Shown: positions 25,497-38,900, counted from the first letter of the stretch. The stretch is 64,000 nucleotides of DNA from Quercus robur (GCF_932294415.1 NC_065536.1:52588354-52652353); one strand, 5' to 3'. The notes: a model not told the origin generated them from the letters alone. A program made the numbers and translations.

Positions 25497-25652
25497 CTAT
25501 TTTTTTATTTGTTTTTCATCTGGTAAAAAAAAAGTATTTTATTTATTGATTATAAATAACCTTATTAGTTAAATTTGGGGGCTTTTTTTTTTACTTGGGG
25601 CCTTAGGTGACCGCATTTCTTGCTCCACCATTCAGCCGGTCCTGAGTGAACA

Positions 25653-27628
25653 CCCACACACATCTGATAACACGCAAAACAACCAAAAAAAAAAAAACAC
25701 TTAACTTTCTAAATGAATACTTATTTGGAGTTTCAAAAAAAAAAAAAAATTGCTTATACTTTTGCCCCCTTACTCCAATTCCTAGCTCCATCTCTGAAAA
25801 CAACCATCATGGACAAACATCGTTTTGATCTTGCAATTAAAACTAAATTGATGAAACAAGTTTATTAGTCTAATCAATTTGAAACATTACTAGAATATGG
25901 TGTAATTATACAATGTTATTGGCTACCCATCTATAGTGGATTAGGGTTTGGCCCATTAACTCATGGGCCAGGTTTTTTGTCAAAATGATACAAAGTTTCA
26001 CTTTGACAAATTCAACATAAATCCAACAACTTTTATTATCCCTTTTGGTGATAAGCCTACACTACAGGCTAGGCGTAATTATACAATATTATAAGAATAC
26101 AATAATATTATATTCCCTTCTCTCATAGAAATTTAAGTCTTACCATTGAATTTTTTATGAAACTAATTATATTTATGTGAAGGAGAAAGTTTGTCATTAT
26201 AATACTCAAAATATTTTATAGCATTTTTTAGAATACATAATTGGTATTTCATTTTGAAGTTGATTTTGTAATAATGTATTTTTTATGATTATAGTCAATT
26301 TAGTATTGTGAATGGGGAAATTTTTTTTTATTTTTTGGTGCTAACAGTGAATGGGACAAATTTGTGTTTCTTAAATACTTACTACTTTTTGGAATGATCC
26401 AGAAAACAACTCAATGAACTCGTTTAAACAACATCTATGTGTATCTGTAATGATATTTGATGGTCCAACAAATCACATCAAGTAGTTCGTGATTCTTATT
26501 TATAACTAAAAAAAATTTAAAAGATCAAAGTAATAAAAGATGGGATAATTGCTCATTATCAATGGTTAACTAGGGTTGGTGTTTCTATCCTTCACATGAT
26601 ATGAAAAGGATTGAAACATGGGGCAGAGAGCATGAACATTGAAGATATTCAAATAAATTAATCAGCTCCCCGATATAGATAAGAATCTATGGAAAATTTG
26701 ATCCACCCCCCAAAAAAAATCCCAATTTTAATTGAAAGCAAGATGAGATTTCTGCCACATTCAGAGGTATAGCTAGGCTGTGTGAAAACAATAACTCTGA
26801 AGGTATAAAACCTTATCACAAATACACCTCATTATTACAAGCTTTGAAAATTGAAAGAAGGGCAACAAACATAAATGAACAATTTTCAATGAATACATAA
26901 CAAATTAAACCTTAGAACAGAATTGTGATTAAGGAGTATTTTAAGTTGCTTTCAATGTCCCCTCATTATGAGGGAAACTGCAACGGTTGAAAGTTGAAAC
27001 CTTAGATTTGTCAATGAGAAGGAAAGATGGTTTAAATGTAGAAATAAATCCAAGGGAAAATGAAAGATGAAGCCAATACTTAACGAGTAACGACCATAAC
27101 TAGATGCAACAAAAGCTTTGTGTGATGGAGAAAGAAATAGGGATTGTCAACATTTTCAGCTCAACACCGACACTAAAAATTCATCAACGAAGTGTCGGTG
27201 TGTATAGTTAAAATAGCAAAAAGAGTAAATAATGTCACAAATGAAATGTAAGTGCCTGTCTATGTCATCCTAAGACACTATAGTTAGCTCAATAGTTGTT
27301 TTTACCTATAGTACATATATAATAGTCCACTAATGACACTAGATTCCAGTAAATTTCAGGCAAGAAAAGCATAAAAGCTAGAAAGAAATTCTCAATTAGA
27401 GTTTGATTGAAGGCCAAACCTTTGGATTGGACACCCTTAAAAGTTAAAAACCATGAATCATGGAATTGGAATGGTGGCCCCAAACCTTTTGTTTAATCAG
27501 GCTGTGACAACCTCTTTATTTATTGTCTTTTGGGGTAAATGAAAATTTATAAAGAATCACAAAAAGAAAAATAGATATAGTATTTTTTTAAAAATTTTAA
27601 AAAAAATATATTCACCCTCTTTATTCCC
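25653..27628. other. Intergenic, no gene seen
   Basis: AT-rich DNA upstream of pectate lyase 1. No coding frame or element with recognisable ends was found. The last few hundred bases presumably contain its promoter. Confidence 0.5.
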
Positions 27629-27636
27629 TATATAAG
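27629..27636 (+). promoter_or_regulatory. TATA box of pectate lyase 1
   Basis: TATATAAG lies 95 bases before the ATG at 27724. The sequence between is CT-rich and leader-like (CAACTCTCTCAACTTCC). Confidence 0.65.
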
Positions 27637-27723
27637 ATTACAACTCTCTCAACTTCCTCACAACGGTTTGCTCTCTGCCCACTTTCTTCTCTTTGTGTAT
27701 CTTTATTAAAATACACAATAGTA

Positions 27724-29298
27724 ATGGGAATTCCACTCGTTCTTTTGGTACTTTTGGCTCTTCTATCTCCAACCTGCATATCCTCTTCAATAATCCAAAA
27801 CCCTGAACTAGTAGTACAAGCAGTACACAAGTAGGACAATTAAACCTTTGATTAGTTAGTTGTACATAATAATGTATCATATAATATAATGTAATGTACT
27901 AATGTGTGACAATTTTTTTTTTCTTTTTCTGGGTTGTTTTGGTTGCAGGAGCATCAATGCCTCTAGGAGGGATTTAGGCTATTTCTCTTGTGGTTCTGGG
28001 AATCCAATTGATGATTGCTGGAGGTGTGATCCGAATTGGGAAAAGAACCGGCAACGCCTAGCCGATTGTGCAATTGGGTTTGGTAAGCATGCCACTGGAG
28101 GCAGAGATGGTAAAATATATGTGGTCACAGACCCTAGTGATGATAATCCAGTGAACCCCAAGATAGGCACTCTTAGACATGCTGTGATTCAAAATGAACC
28201 ACTATGGATCATTTTCAAACATGACATGGTGATCAAGCTAAAGGAAGAGCTTCTCATGAATTCATATAAGACAATTGATGGTCGTGGTGCAAATGTGCAC
28301 ATTGCTGGCGGTCCATGCATTACTATACAATATGTGTCCAACATTATTATCCACGGCCTAAATATACATGACTGCAAGCAAGGTGGGAATGCTTATGTGA
28401 GGGACTCGCCTGATCACTATGGGTGGAGGACTATATCGGATGGTGATGGGGTTTCAATTTTTGGAGGAAGTCACATTTGGGTGGATCATTGTTCTTTAGC
28501 TAAATGTCATGATGGGCTGATTGATGCCATTCATGGATCCACAGCCATCACCATCTCTAACAATTACATGACCCACCATAACAAAGTCATGCTCTTGGGT
28601 CATAGTGACTCATACACACAAGACAAATTCATGCAAGTCACTATAGCTTTCAATCATTTTGGAGAAGGGCTTGTGCAGAGGATGCCAAGGTATAATTAAG
28701 TTCTCAAAATGAGCTTATTTTTGTTTTCTGATCAGGTCATTGAAATCTACAATAGGGCCACGGTTTTGATTCATATTGAATTTGCTGTGTGTTTAACCCA
28801 TAATTGCAGATGTAGACATGGCTATTTCCATGTGGTGAACAATGACTACTCTCATTGGGAAATGTATGCAATTGGTGGCAGTGCAGCTCCTACTATCAAT
28901 AGCCAAGGGAATAGATTCCTTGCTCCCAATGACAATTATAACAAGGAGGTAATGATTTTTTTTTTTCAACCATACTTGATGAAATGGTTTTTCCATTGTA
29001 TTGTAGCTTACTTAATCATGCACCATTAGCTATGATATGAGTTTGTAGCACTCATACAAGAATGTGACATGACCAGATTACTAAACATGAAGATGCACCA
29101 CAAAGCGAGTGGAAGAAATGGAATTGGAGGTCCGAAGGAGATTTGATGGTGAATGGTGCTTTCTTCACGCCTTCTGGGGCCGGAGTGTCTTCTAGCTACG
29201 CCAAGGCATCTAGCTTGAGTGCAAGACCATCTTCTCTTGTGAGTACTATCACTGCCGGAGCTGGTATACTTAAGTGCAAGAAGGGCTCGCGTTGTTGA
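27724..29298 (+). CDS. Pectate lyase 1, secreted, 402 aa
   Basis: Exons are 27724-27830, 27949-28689, 28810-28948 and 29077-29298 (1209 nt, all GT-AG). The enzyme cleaves de-esterified homogalacturonan in the cell wall by Ca2+-dependent beta-elimination (polysaccharide lyase family 1). Residues 1 to about 21 ([20 protein letters not shown]) are a signal peptide. The plant-specific N-terminal block [15 protein letters not shown] and the [11 protein letters not shown] motif follow. The calcium-site region has [17 protein letters not shown], with the first Asp near residue 200. The catalytic-arginine motif [15 protein letters not shown] begins near residue 280. The C terminus is LKCKKGSRC. Length and motif order are normal for the family and no break is seen. 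Roles in the family include wall loosening, fruit softening and xylem development; which applies here cannot be read from the sequence. Confidence 0.95.
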
Positions 29299-29672
29299 TG
29301 AATGTCTCTTAATTGAGTTGAAGAGACTAAAGTTGGCTAGTAATAAAAGATGAAATGCTCAATGAGGGTAAATTGGCAAGATATGGAGGGAAAAGAACAA
29401 TGCCAATGGTAATTACAAGGATTAAGATTCAAGATTGTGTATATTGACTTTTATATATATATATATATATAGTACATTAAATTTGGAGGATTGCAATTAA
29501 TCTAAGCCTCTTTTTTATTTTCATGGATTGAATCTAAGCTTTTCCAATGAGACCCACTATTTTGTGATTCAAAAGAATTTTGATGGGGGATATTGGGGTT
29601 GAAAAAACGAGAACTAAAGTGCAATGTAATGATGGTTCAATTAAATGAGTCCCTATACATAAAAAAAAAAAA

Positions 29673-29714
<42 letters not shown>

Positions 29715-29903
29715 TGGTCCCACATAGGCTTTCCCTCACATGGGATGACCAGTAGGATTAGGTTCAGCTACCGATGGATGTTTATTGGTGCTCAATTAAT
29801 GGACATTTCTTTTGGGACTAGCTTAGCAGCTCTGCAAGAGCACCCACGCCTATGTTTAGGTATAAAATATTTTTCACAATGGTGAACATGTTATTGTGAA
29901 TGG
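29299..29903. other. 3' flank of pectate lyase 1, with CT microsatellite
   Basis: Contains the likely 3' UTR, a (TA)n run at about 29453-29471, a 12-base A run and a (CT)n microsatellite at about 29674-29712. No gene is seen. Confidence 0.6.
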
Positions 29904-30637
29904 TGTATTAAAATGCACAACTCTCTAAATATAAAGGTATTTTCTTACTGAAATCAAAATGAAAATGAGAGAGTGTACCAAATAAATATCTGCTCTGGTG
30001 TTTATATACTATAACAGAGCAATTACAAAACCAAAGAAAGAAACTAACAATACAGACTAACTAACTCCACCAACAATATTTTAAGACTTGTCTAATAGGA
30101 AAACTGACAGCTGTCCTTCTTTATAACCGATTTGGGTTTACAACTTCGCACGTGTTGGTTGCGTGTCTTCATTAAACAAAATGCAGCCGTTTCTTTTACT
30201 TCATCATTTTTTTTTGGCAAAGTAATCCGGTGTCGTTTTCATCTGCTTGTTACCACCTTCATTAAAGTGAATGACATCAAGAGCGTTTGGGGTGGGCATC
30301 TGCGTTTTTTCAGTTTGCATTTTCAGATTTTTCTTTTTTTTTCCCTGTGCGTGAACAGTAACATCACATGGGTTCATTGTGCAGGGGACAAAAATCACTA
30401 TTCACACACTGTTCATCACTGTAGCAGCACTATTCATGTATTAAAAAATATTAAAAATGGGTCCCACAGCACTATTCACATATTTAAAAATTATTTTGCT
30501 ACAGTGTTTTCAGTTTTCAATTTTCAGTTTCAGCAACAATAAGTTCAATCCAAACGGACTCATCGACACTATTTGGTGTTTTAGCTTTCTTCTTACAAAA
30601 CGATCCCGTTTCAGCTGCTTGCTTTGCTTTCTTTTCT
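29904..30637 (-). repeat. Copia 3' LTR (left), with MITE insert
   Basis: Starts TGTATTAAAATGC and ends near CTTTGCTTTCTTTTCT on the + strand. Apart from the insert 30281-30561 it aligns throughout with 39922-40366, with many substitutions and small indels. The boundary is uncertain by about five bases at the inner end. Confidence 0.85.
30281..30561. mobile_element. MITE inside the Copia left LTR
   Basis: The sequence is absent from the other LTR, which proves an insertion. The left end is GAGCGTTTGGGGTGGG and the right end, reversed, is GAGTCCGTTTGGATTG. The interior has paired CTGAAAA/TTTTCAG phrases and repeated CACTATTCA/CTGTAGCA phrases. The family is unassigned and the target duplication is not clear. 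Confidence 0.7.
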
Positions 30638-32554
30638 GATGCAGCTTCAACACTCTTCCTCAAGTCCTGAACCTCAGGTTTTGGGATTTGAACTAATGAA
30701 CAAGTCTTTGAATGGAATGAAGATATCTATCAAGCCCAATTTTCTAGAAAGTCTAGTTAAAAGCTGAACTTCCAGCTCTTTCATGGAAAATAGGGTTGGC
30801 TGCAATATTTAATGCAGACTAGTTATCACAAAACAATGTAGCATGTTTGGGATATTGTATCTTCAAATCTTTGAGCAACTGCAACACCCAAGTAATTTCA
30901 CAAGCCACACTACCCATGGCCTTGTATTAAACTTCAACTGATGACCTAGAGACCAAGGTTTTGAAACCCAAACCGGATCGTACGGTCCGATCGGGAAAAC
31001 CTTGAACCGCTCATTTTTGCGGTTCTTTTAGCCTCAAGAACCGCTCTATGGGAAAAAAGCAGGGACTCGTGTGAACTGTGGTCAGACCTCACGGTTCTGA
31101 GAACCGTGATCAGACCATTTCTCACAATTCCCTACTTCCTTTTGAATCTGAACCTAAAAAAAAAAAAAAAAAAAAAAAAAAAAGAAGCTTTAAATTCTGG
31201 AACCGTGATCAGATTGCTTGGCCGGCATGCATTGGACTTTTTTCAGATCTGGAACCAAAAGATTTGTGAGGGAAAAAACAAACAAACAAACTAAGAAGAA
31301 GAAAATGACAAAGTAGGGGCTATGCGAAGTTGAAACAACAAGTTAGCAACCCAGCACAGATCGCCAATCACAGCCTATATCTTCTACTTCTATTTCTTCT
31401 TCTTTCTTCTTTTTCTCGTTCTTCTCTTTCTTCTTTCCATCTCCACTGCTGTGGTTTCTCACCTTCTCTCTGTTTGGGTTTGTTTTGAATTCTTTTTTAT
31501 GTTTCCAAAGCCCCTTCATGTGACTTGGCATTGGTTCACGTGACTTGGCATTGGGAAAGAATCTAGACCCCCTACATGTGACTAGGCATTGGGAAAGTAG
31601 AAAACTTTTGATTTTTGAAATTGGCAAAATGTTTCAGCCATTAGATTTGTAGCTTTGAGCCCATGATGTGACTATTGATGGATGGATTGATAAGTAACAA
31701 ATAAAATATTATACGTACTTTTAGTTAATATTTACAATTTTTTTTTTTAAATGAAAAAATATAGTGTTACAAAATATTTCACAACTTTTTTGTCACAATT
31801 ATAATGTAGCAAAGTTTGAATGGTAGAGGAAAAATAGTGAATCAACGGATACAATTAAGTATATAATAATTATTAAATAATTATTTTAATTCAAAATTAC
31901 TAAGTGTCCTTCTAATTCCTATATTATTACAATATTACTATCACGAGTTTAACTAATCAACATATAAATAAATAAAGAAATATTATATCTATGTATGCTT
32001 AGGATATGATATTTCTTATTTGTCCTATGAAAGTTATGATATAAAAAAATATGTTTGAAAGATAGATTTCTATATTTAATTGGGTCATTTGATTTAATTT
32101 TTCTATTTATACTAATTTAATATATTTATTTATATTTAAATAATTATGAAATTAATTATGATGTCATCACGGTTCGATCCCGGTTCAATCTCGGTTCGAC
32201 CTTAAAAACCTTGAACCTCTCCCTTTTACGATTCAATGAACGATCCGGGTCTGAAAACCTTGCTAGAGACAACACCTTGCTTCTTTGATCTTTAAGAAAC
32301 CAAAGTTTCTCCCAAAAATACACCATAACCTATTATAAACCTCCTAATGTCTAGACAACTAGCACAATCAGCATCATAGAAGAGCTTTATATGCAAATCT
32401 AAATTACTAGGAAAGAAAATTCCTTTTTCTAGGTGAAACATTGATATATTGAAGGACCCTATTAACAGCTAACATGTGAGGCTCTCTTGGTTTTGATAGG
32501 AATTGGCTAAGCCTATGTACAGCATATGAAATATCTGGTCTAGTCAACGTTAGA
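30638..32554 (-). pseudogene. Copia RNase H region, interrupted
   Basis: The Copia RNase H and C-terminal pol sequence lies in two pieces, 32271-32554 and 30638-30953, split by the hAT element between them. Readable phrases on the minus strand are LTLTRPDISYAV (right piece) and WVLQLLKDLKIQYPKHATLFCDN (left piece; in-frame stop codons follow). Several stops show that it is not translatable. Confidence 0.75.
30954..32262. mobile_element. Non-autonomous hAT element, 1309 bp, TSD CTAGAGAC
   Basis: Starts CAAGGTTTTGAAACCC and, reversed from the right, CAAGGTTTTCAGACCC. CTAGAGAC is present exactly on both sides (30946-30953 and 32263-32270), the 8-bp duplication of hAT elements. Subterminal blocks are rich in CGGTTC/GAACCG. 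The interior has a 26-base A run near 31157 and no transposase; open frames at 31078-31294 and 31343-31627 are low-complexity. It interrupts the RNase H region of the Copia element. Confidence 0.9.
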
Positions 32555-32562
32555 TTCAAAAG

Positions 32563-35500
32563 CTAGGATGCATGGACATGGCAAAATGGCCGCCGTACCC
32601 GCGTCCAACGTGGCGCGACGCGACAATGCGCGAGTGACACCGCTGCTTGCGCATCAGTGCCGCGTCCAGGTTTTTTTTTTTTTTTTTTTTTTTCTTGATA
32701 CGTGCCGACTCAGGCCGATTCTCACTAACTCGGGCCAAATCGGTCCGTATCGAGCGAAACCGCCAAAACACACTGATTCAGGCTGAAATTCCAAAAAAAA
32801 AAAAAGGTGCAAAACACACCATTTAAACTTAATAACAAAACCCTAAACTATCTCAATTCTTAAAACGCACCTTTCTTCAATCTTCTGCTCTTTCTCACTC
32901 TTTGTGCTTTGTCTCCCCTCTTGGCTCTCTACTCTCCGTCTCCCCTCTCTCACAGACGCATTCAATCACTCCCTAAGACACATTCTCACTCTCCTATTCT
33001 TTGCATGACTCTCGGTCTCTAGCTCACCTCACCTCACCAACACACTCTTAACTCAGGTATCAAACTAATTAAAGTTTTCAATCTTAGTTTTTCAATCTCA
33101 AGCTCATTATACTCTCACATGCTCTGACTATTACTCATTGTGAATCTGTGATCTGATCTTTTTAATATAATTTTTTATATAAACTATAATGTTGTGACTT
33201 AGGTTTGATTTTTTATTTAGTTAATAGTTATTATTTGTAGGTTAAATTGAATCTATTGAATTTGCAATGGATGAAGTTACTAGCACAGAAACTTCACCTT
33301 CATCTAATGAAGAAGTGCCAAATGATGAATATCCTCTTTGGCAGTATGTGACTAAAGTAGAAAAACCACCTGATTCTACTGTTAAATCAGGTGGAAACAC
33401 ACACTTTAAGTGCAACTATTGTGGTGGAGTTTTTTGGGATCTTATTCTAGGGTTAAGGCTCATTTATTAAAAATTCCTAATAAAGGTATTAGAGCATGCC
33501 CTAAGGTGACACCGAGCCATAGGCTGGAAATGCAGCGAATGCATGATCAGATTGAGAATGATAAGTTAAAGAGAGAACAGAGAAGTCAAATTCCCTTTCC
33601 CCCACCTCCCCCAAGCCGTAGGCCTATACCTATTCCCTCATTTTGGAGATAGAAAGGGAGTGATAGTACAAATTCGATTGATGGTAATAGGAGGAAGGTG
33701 ACTATGAATTTTCCTTTGGAGAGAGCATTCTAAAATAATGCTGGACATGAATTGGATAGTAGAATTGCTAGGATGTTTTACACCGGTGGGCTTCCGTTTA
33801 ACTTTGCAAGGAACCCATATTATCGTAGTTCCTAATCATATGCTGCTACCCATAGCATTCAGGGTTATGTTCCTCCTGGATACAATGCCTTGAGAACAAC
33901 ACTTTTGCAAAGAAAAAGAGCTCATGTTGAAAGACTTTTGAAACCAATTAAGGACTTTTGGCTTGAAAATGGTGTAAGTATAGTTTCTGATAGATGATCA
34001 GATCCACAAAGGAGGCCTTTTATTAATATTATAATTGTATCAGATGGGGGTCCAGTGTTTAGAAAGGCAATTGATGCGTCAGGTGAGTTCAAAGACAAAC
34101 ATTATATTGCTGGGGTGTTGAAGGATGCTATAAAAGATATTGGACATGAAAAAGTTGTCCAACTCATCACTAATAATGCTAGTGTGATGAAGTCTACAGG
34201 AGCTCTTATTGAAGGTGAGTATCCTAAAATATTTTGGACACCTTGTGTTGTCCACACTCTCAATCTAGCTTTAAAGAATATTTGTGCAGCAAAAAACACT
34301 GAAAAAAATGAAGTTACATATGAGGAATGTAGATGGATTACACGTATTGTTGATGATGCATCCTTCATACGTGTTTTTATCATGAACCATTCAATGAGGT
34401 TGGCAATGTTTAATGAATTTTTTCCATTAAAACTGCTCCAAGTTGCTAATATTAGATTTACTTCAGTTGTTGTAATACTAAAAAGGTTGAAGTTGATAAA
34501 AAGATGTCTTCAAGCCATGGCTATTAGTGACAAATGGGCTTCTTATAGGGAGGATAATGTTGGAAAAGCTCAAAAGGTGAAAGATATGATTCTAAGTGAT
34601 CATTGGTGGGATATTGTTGATTATATCCTTGAATTCACAGCACCTATTTATGATATGCTATGAGTAGTCGACACAGATAAGCCTTATCTTTATCTTGTGT
34701 ATGAGATGTGGGATTCAATGATAGAGAAGGTGAAGGCAAAAATATATCGGCACGAAAGCTTGAAAGATGATGAGTATAGCTCATTTTAGGGTGTGGTGTA
34801 TGATATACTCATTAATTGATGGACTAAAAATTGTACACTACTATATTGCTTGGCTCATTCCTTAAATCCTAAATAAGTACATTTATTTTCTATTTTCCTT
34901 TATTCCCCCTTCTAGTAAAACACATGTTTCATCTATATATTTTTTTTTAATCTTTAACTAGGTATTACTCCATTGAATGGCTTTCGGATAATCCAAAATG
35001 CATCTCTCCACATCGGGATCAGGAAATTTCTATGGAAAGGAACAAGTGTTTAGATCGATACTTTGAAGACGAAAATGACTTAAGGATGGTGAAAGTTGAG
35101 TTTGCTGCATTTTCAGGAGGGAGGTTTGCTTCACCAGATGCCTTAACAGATAGGTGGCCTTACAACCTTTGGTTTGGTGGCAATACCATGGCTTCTCATT
35201 TCCAACTCTTCAAACCCTTGCCCTTAAACTTCTTGGACAACCTTGTTCATCCTTATATGCTAAGAGGAATTGGAGCACATACAAATTCATTCATTCTTTA
35301 AAAAGAAACAAAATGGCTCCTACACGCGCTGAGGATTTGGTATATGTGCATTCTAATCTTCGACTCTTGTCAAGGCGCAATAAGGAGTACATAAATACAG
35401 CAACAAAGATGTGGGATATTGCAGGAGATTCTTGGAATGAGAGCGACATACATGGAGGAGTTGTAATTCTTGAGAATGCTACCCTTACAATTGATGAGCC

Positions 35501-35950
35501 AGAGTTGGAGGTCATGGTTATTGGGAATGTTAGCACTAGTGTTACTACTAGTGAAAGTGAAGTTCGAAGTGAAGTTATTAATCTTGAAGATGATGATGGT
35601 TGTATTTGATTGTCTTATTGATTATCTTTTATTTTGTTTTAGTTTCAAACTTGTAAGTTGTATTCTAATTTCCGAACATCATGGAATGTTTTAGTTTCAA
35701 ACTTGTGGGTTGTATTTAATTTATGAACATCATGTTTTAGTTATTATCTACTATTGCTCTTAAATTTGTATATGTTTATATAATGTGAAAAAGTGTGCTT
35801 AGCAATATATTAAAAATATAAATAAAAATATTTTTAGAAATTTTTTAATCACCACACCCACACCCACACCCACACCTTACTTTTTCAAAAATTTCCAAGT
35901 CCCGCACCCACACCCGCACCCAAATTCGGAAATGCACCCGTGCTTCATGG
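32563..35950 (+). mobile_element. hAT transposon with broken transposase, 3388 bp, TSD TTCAAAAG
   Basis: TTCAAAAG flanks both ends exactly (32555-32562 and 35951-35958). The left end CTAGGATGCATGG and the reversed right end CCATGAAGCACGG match at 9 of 13 positions. The element holds a transposase-like pseudogene (33267-35609). Near the left end is a GC-rich patch (GCGCGACGCGACAATGCGCG, 32609-32630) and a T run of about 22 bases. Near the right end is an (ACACCC)n block at about 35850-35880. It interrupts the Copia coding region between reverse transcriptase and RNase H. Confidence 0.88.
33267..35609 (+). pseudogene. hAT transposase pseudogene (BED zinc finger, DUF659, dimerisation domain)
   Basis: Segments read in order. 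At 33267-33652 a BED-type zinc finger has C-x2-C (FKCNYC) and a later H. At 34055-34663 there is a DUF659/hAT catalytic-core-like stretch with TPCVVHTLNLALKNI and DASFIRVFI. At 35032-35609 there is the C-terminal part with NRWSTYKFIHSLKRNKM-like and EDLVYVHSNLRLLSR phrases, typical of the hAT dimerisation region. Stops fall near 33650, 33732, 33833, 33996, 34661 and 34786, and a frame change lies near 35170. These domain names come from family knowledge. The gene is not functional; it might be a source of small RNA only. Confidence 0.85.
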
Positions 35951-35958
35951 TTCAAAAG

Positions 35959-38900
35959 TCTCTCAATCAACCTTTTGTATTGAGTAAGATCAGCAAGAAG
36001 TTTTCCCTCATGTTTGACAACCTCAAGTTTTGCTCCATGGAAATCTTGACAAGCTTGGATCCTAGAAATCATATATCATTTAAAATTTCCAAGGCATACT
36101 TCCATTGATTTAAAATGGTGTCTTCATCATTCTTTGCCACTTTAAGACCTAAGAAGTAGATCCAAGGTCCTTCAAACCAAACCTTTTATAAGCTTCTTCA
36201 TATTGTTAACACAAGCAACATTGTTTCAAGTCAACAAGATATCATCCACATATACCAAAAGAATAGTGATTGAAGATCCTTGTGTGTGAGTAAAGTGTGA
36301 ATAATCAGATTTCTATTGTATAAAACCCATCTCCAAATGGTTGTGGAAAACTTTTCAAACCATTTCCTAGATGCTTGTTTTAGAACATACAAGCTTTTGT
36401 TCAATTTGCATACCAAGTTCTCCCCCTTCTTGTGAAAGCTAGGTGGTAAACACATATAAACTTCCTCATCCAAATCTCCATGTAAAAAGGCATTATTTAC
36501 ATCCATTCAACGCAAAAACCCCTTTCACAACAACTAGAGCCAAGACTATTCTAACTAAAACAAATTTGGCCACTTCCTTTTATGTATAACCTTTGGCTAT
36601 AAGTCTAGCCTTATACCTCTCTATTGTCCCATCTGAATTATACTTAATTCGATATACCCATTTGCAACCTATGAGAAATTTATTAGGAGGTAAAGACGTG
36701 AGTGTCCAACTGTTGTTTAACTCCAAAGTAACTATCTCTTTATCCATGGTTGCCCTCCAATCAAAAGATTTAACTACTTGGTGAAAGAAACTAGGTTCTA
36801 GTGGAGTAGCAGTGACAGCTATAACAAAGAAATGGGAAGTAGTCCCTAGATGAGAATAGCTCAAACCATCTGATAAGTCATAAGGGAGAAACTAACTTAA
36901 TTATAAGAATATTTTTTAAGATAGGCTAGAGGGTGATGAGGTCTAGAAGATTTTCTCCAGACAGAAAGAGTAAAAGGAAGAGGTGGTGAAGAAATAGGAA
37001 TGGCTAGAGAAGGAATAAAGATAATAGAAGAGCTAGTTTCTACAATACAATCTAATTCTGCATAGAATCTAATTATGCAATGGAAGTGGAAATTATAGGA
37101 CCTGGTGAAAAAGAATCAGGTGAGCGAATGGTCGGTGAATCAAAAGTAGGAAAAGAATCAGGTATGTCAAAAACACAACATGGGAAAACAAAAGTGTCAA
37201 AAGATATAGAGGGAGAAATATTAAGAACATAGGGATGATAAGATTTACCAAAAGGAAAGATATGCTCATAAAAGATTATATCTCTAGATACATGAATAGA
37301 GTTGGATTCAAGGTCTGAAACCATATAATCTTTGATTCCATAAGGATAGCCTAGAAACACACATTTCTTGGCCCTTGGTTCAAACTTGTGTCTATTATGT
37401 GATAAGGTTGAAATGAAATACAAACAACCAAAACACCTTAAATGTGAATAAGATGGTGAATGATTGAAAATAAGTTCATATGAACTCTTATTACCTAAAG
37501 ACTTAGAGGGAGTCCTATTGATGAGATACATAGTAGTGAGGATACAATCACCCCATAAGGATAATGGTACTTGAGATACAAATTTCAAAGCCATGGCAAT
37601 ATTGAGGATGTGTTGATGCTTTCTCTCAATTATAGGATTTTGTTAAGGAGTATCAACACATGACAACTGATGTAAAATACCCATAACTTTAAAAATATCT
37701 TTTAAGAAAAATTATGTACCATTATCACTTCTTAGGCATTTAACTTTCATGTTAAATTGGGTTTCAAACATACAAGTAAATTGTGGAATCAAATCTTGAG
37801 TTTCAAATTTATGTTTAAGCAAGTATACCCAAGTACACTTAGAGTACTCATCCACAAGAATTAGAAAATATTTGAAACCTTCGATAGTAACAATAGAAAA
37901 GGGACCCCAGAGGTCACAATATACAAGTTCAAAAGGAGCCTTAGAAACATGAGTACTAGAAGAAAAAGAAAGTCTCTTCTACTATGAAAAATGACATACA
38001 TCATAGCAATGTGGTTTACTTGAAAAAGCATAAGGTACAATTTTATTGAGTAAAACTAACTTGGAATAAGAAGGGTGTCCTAAACGACAATGCCACAATT
38101 ATGAAGATGATGAGTGATCAAAATGAGCAGCTAAAGCAGTGGAAGAAGATGAATCTTGCAATAGGTAAAGACCTCTGCATTATTTACCCAGACCAATTGT
38201 GCTTCAATGAGCAGGGAATATGAGGCAACAAAAATAAGACTTGGTAAGTATACTAACAGAGATGAGGTTAAAGCTAAAAGACGGAACACATAAAACACTA
38301 GTCAAGGTTAAACTTGAAGATATTTGAACAATGCCTATGCATATCACTATAGCTTGTTCCCCATTTGGCAAATATACACAAGAATGAACAACAAAAGTGA
38401 TGGTTATGAGTTGAGCCATAGAATGAATCATATGATTAGTGGCCTTAGTGTCAATGATTCAATCCTCAGATTAACAAGCATGCCTATAAACATGTGCAGA
38501 AAAAATTGAATGAGACAAATTTGGTGTAATCCAATAAGGATTACCTAAAACATTAGTAGGGAATTGAGATGGAAAAGCTGAATCGGATGTCGGTTGAAGG
38601 GAAGAAATAGAAATCATCACAAAAGCAGCTTAATGAGTAGGTTGTGTATCAGTATCTGAACCTGAAATCTCCTTAAAAGAAGGGAGGAATTAAAGCGATT
38701 GCTCACATTGAACTTGTAAGATGGGACATTGGGGCATAGCAACCTATGGAAATAAAGGAAAGGAATTCTACGGTGAAAAGGTCGTCGCTTCAGATTAAGT
38801 ACCACCATTTAAGAAAGAAGTCAGATTCTCAATAGCAAAATCCAAATTTCTCAAATTTCATGATGGTAAGCCAGATGAGATTTGATTAGTTGTAGGCCTA

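Larger units (their letters stand above)
23931..25644. mobile_element. Non-autonomous hAT element, TSD AGTGAACA
   Basis: The left end is CAGGGGTGGCTTGA and the right end, reversed, is CAGGACCGGCTGAA. The 8-bp sequence AGTGAACA flanks both ends exactly (23923-23930 and 25645-25652), which is diagnostic of the hAT superfamily. After removing the inserts at 24201-25496, only about 400 bp of its own sequence remains, including GCCTAAGGCG near the left end and GGCCTTAGG near the right, part of a longer subterminal inverted repeat. No transposase is present. Confidence 0.88.

Noticed and set aside
30272-30570. Target duplication of the MITE in the Copia LTR
   Set aside because: TGACATCAA and ATCGACACT on the two sides do not match; the insertion is proven only by comparison with the other LTR.
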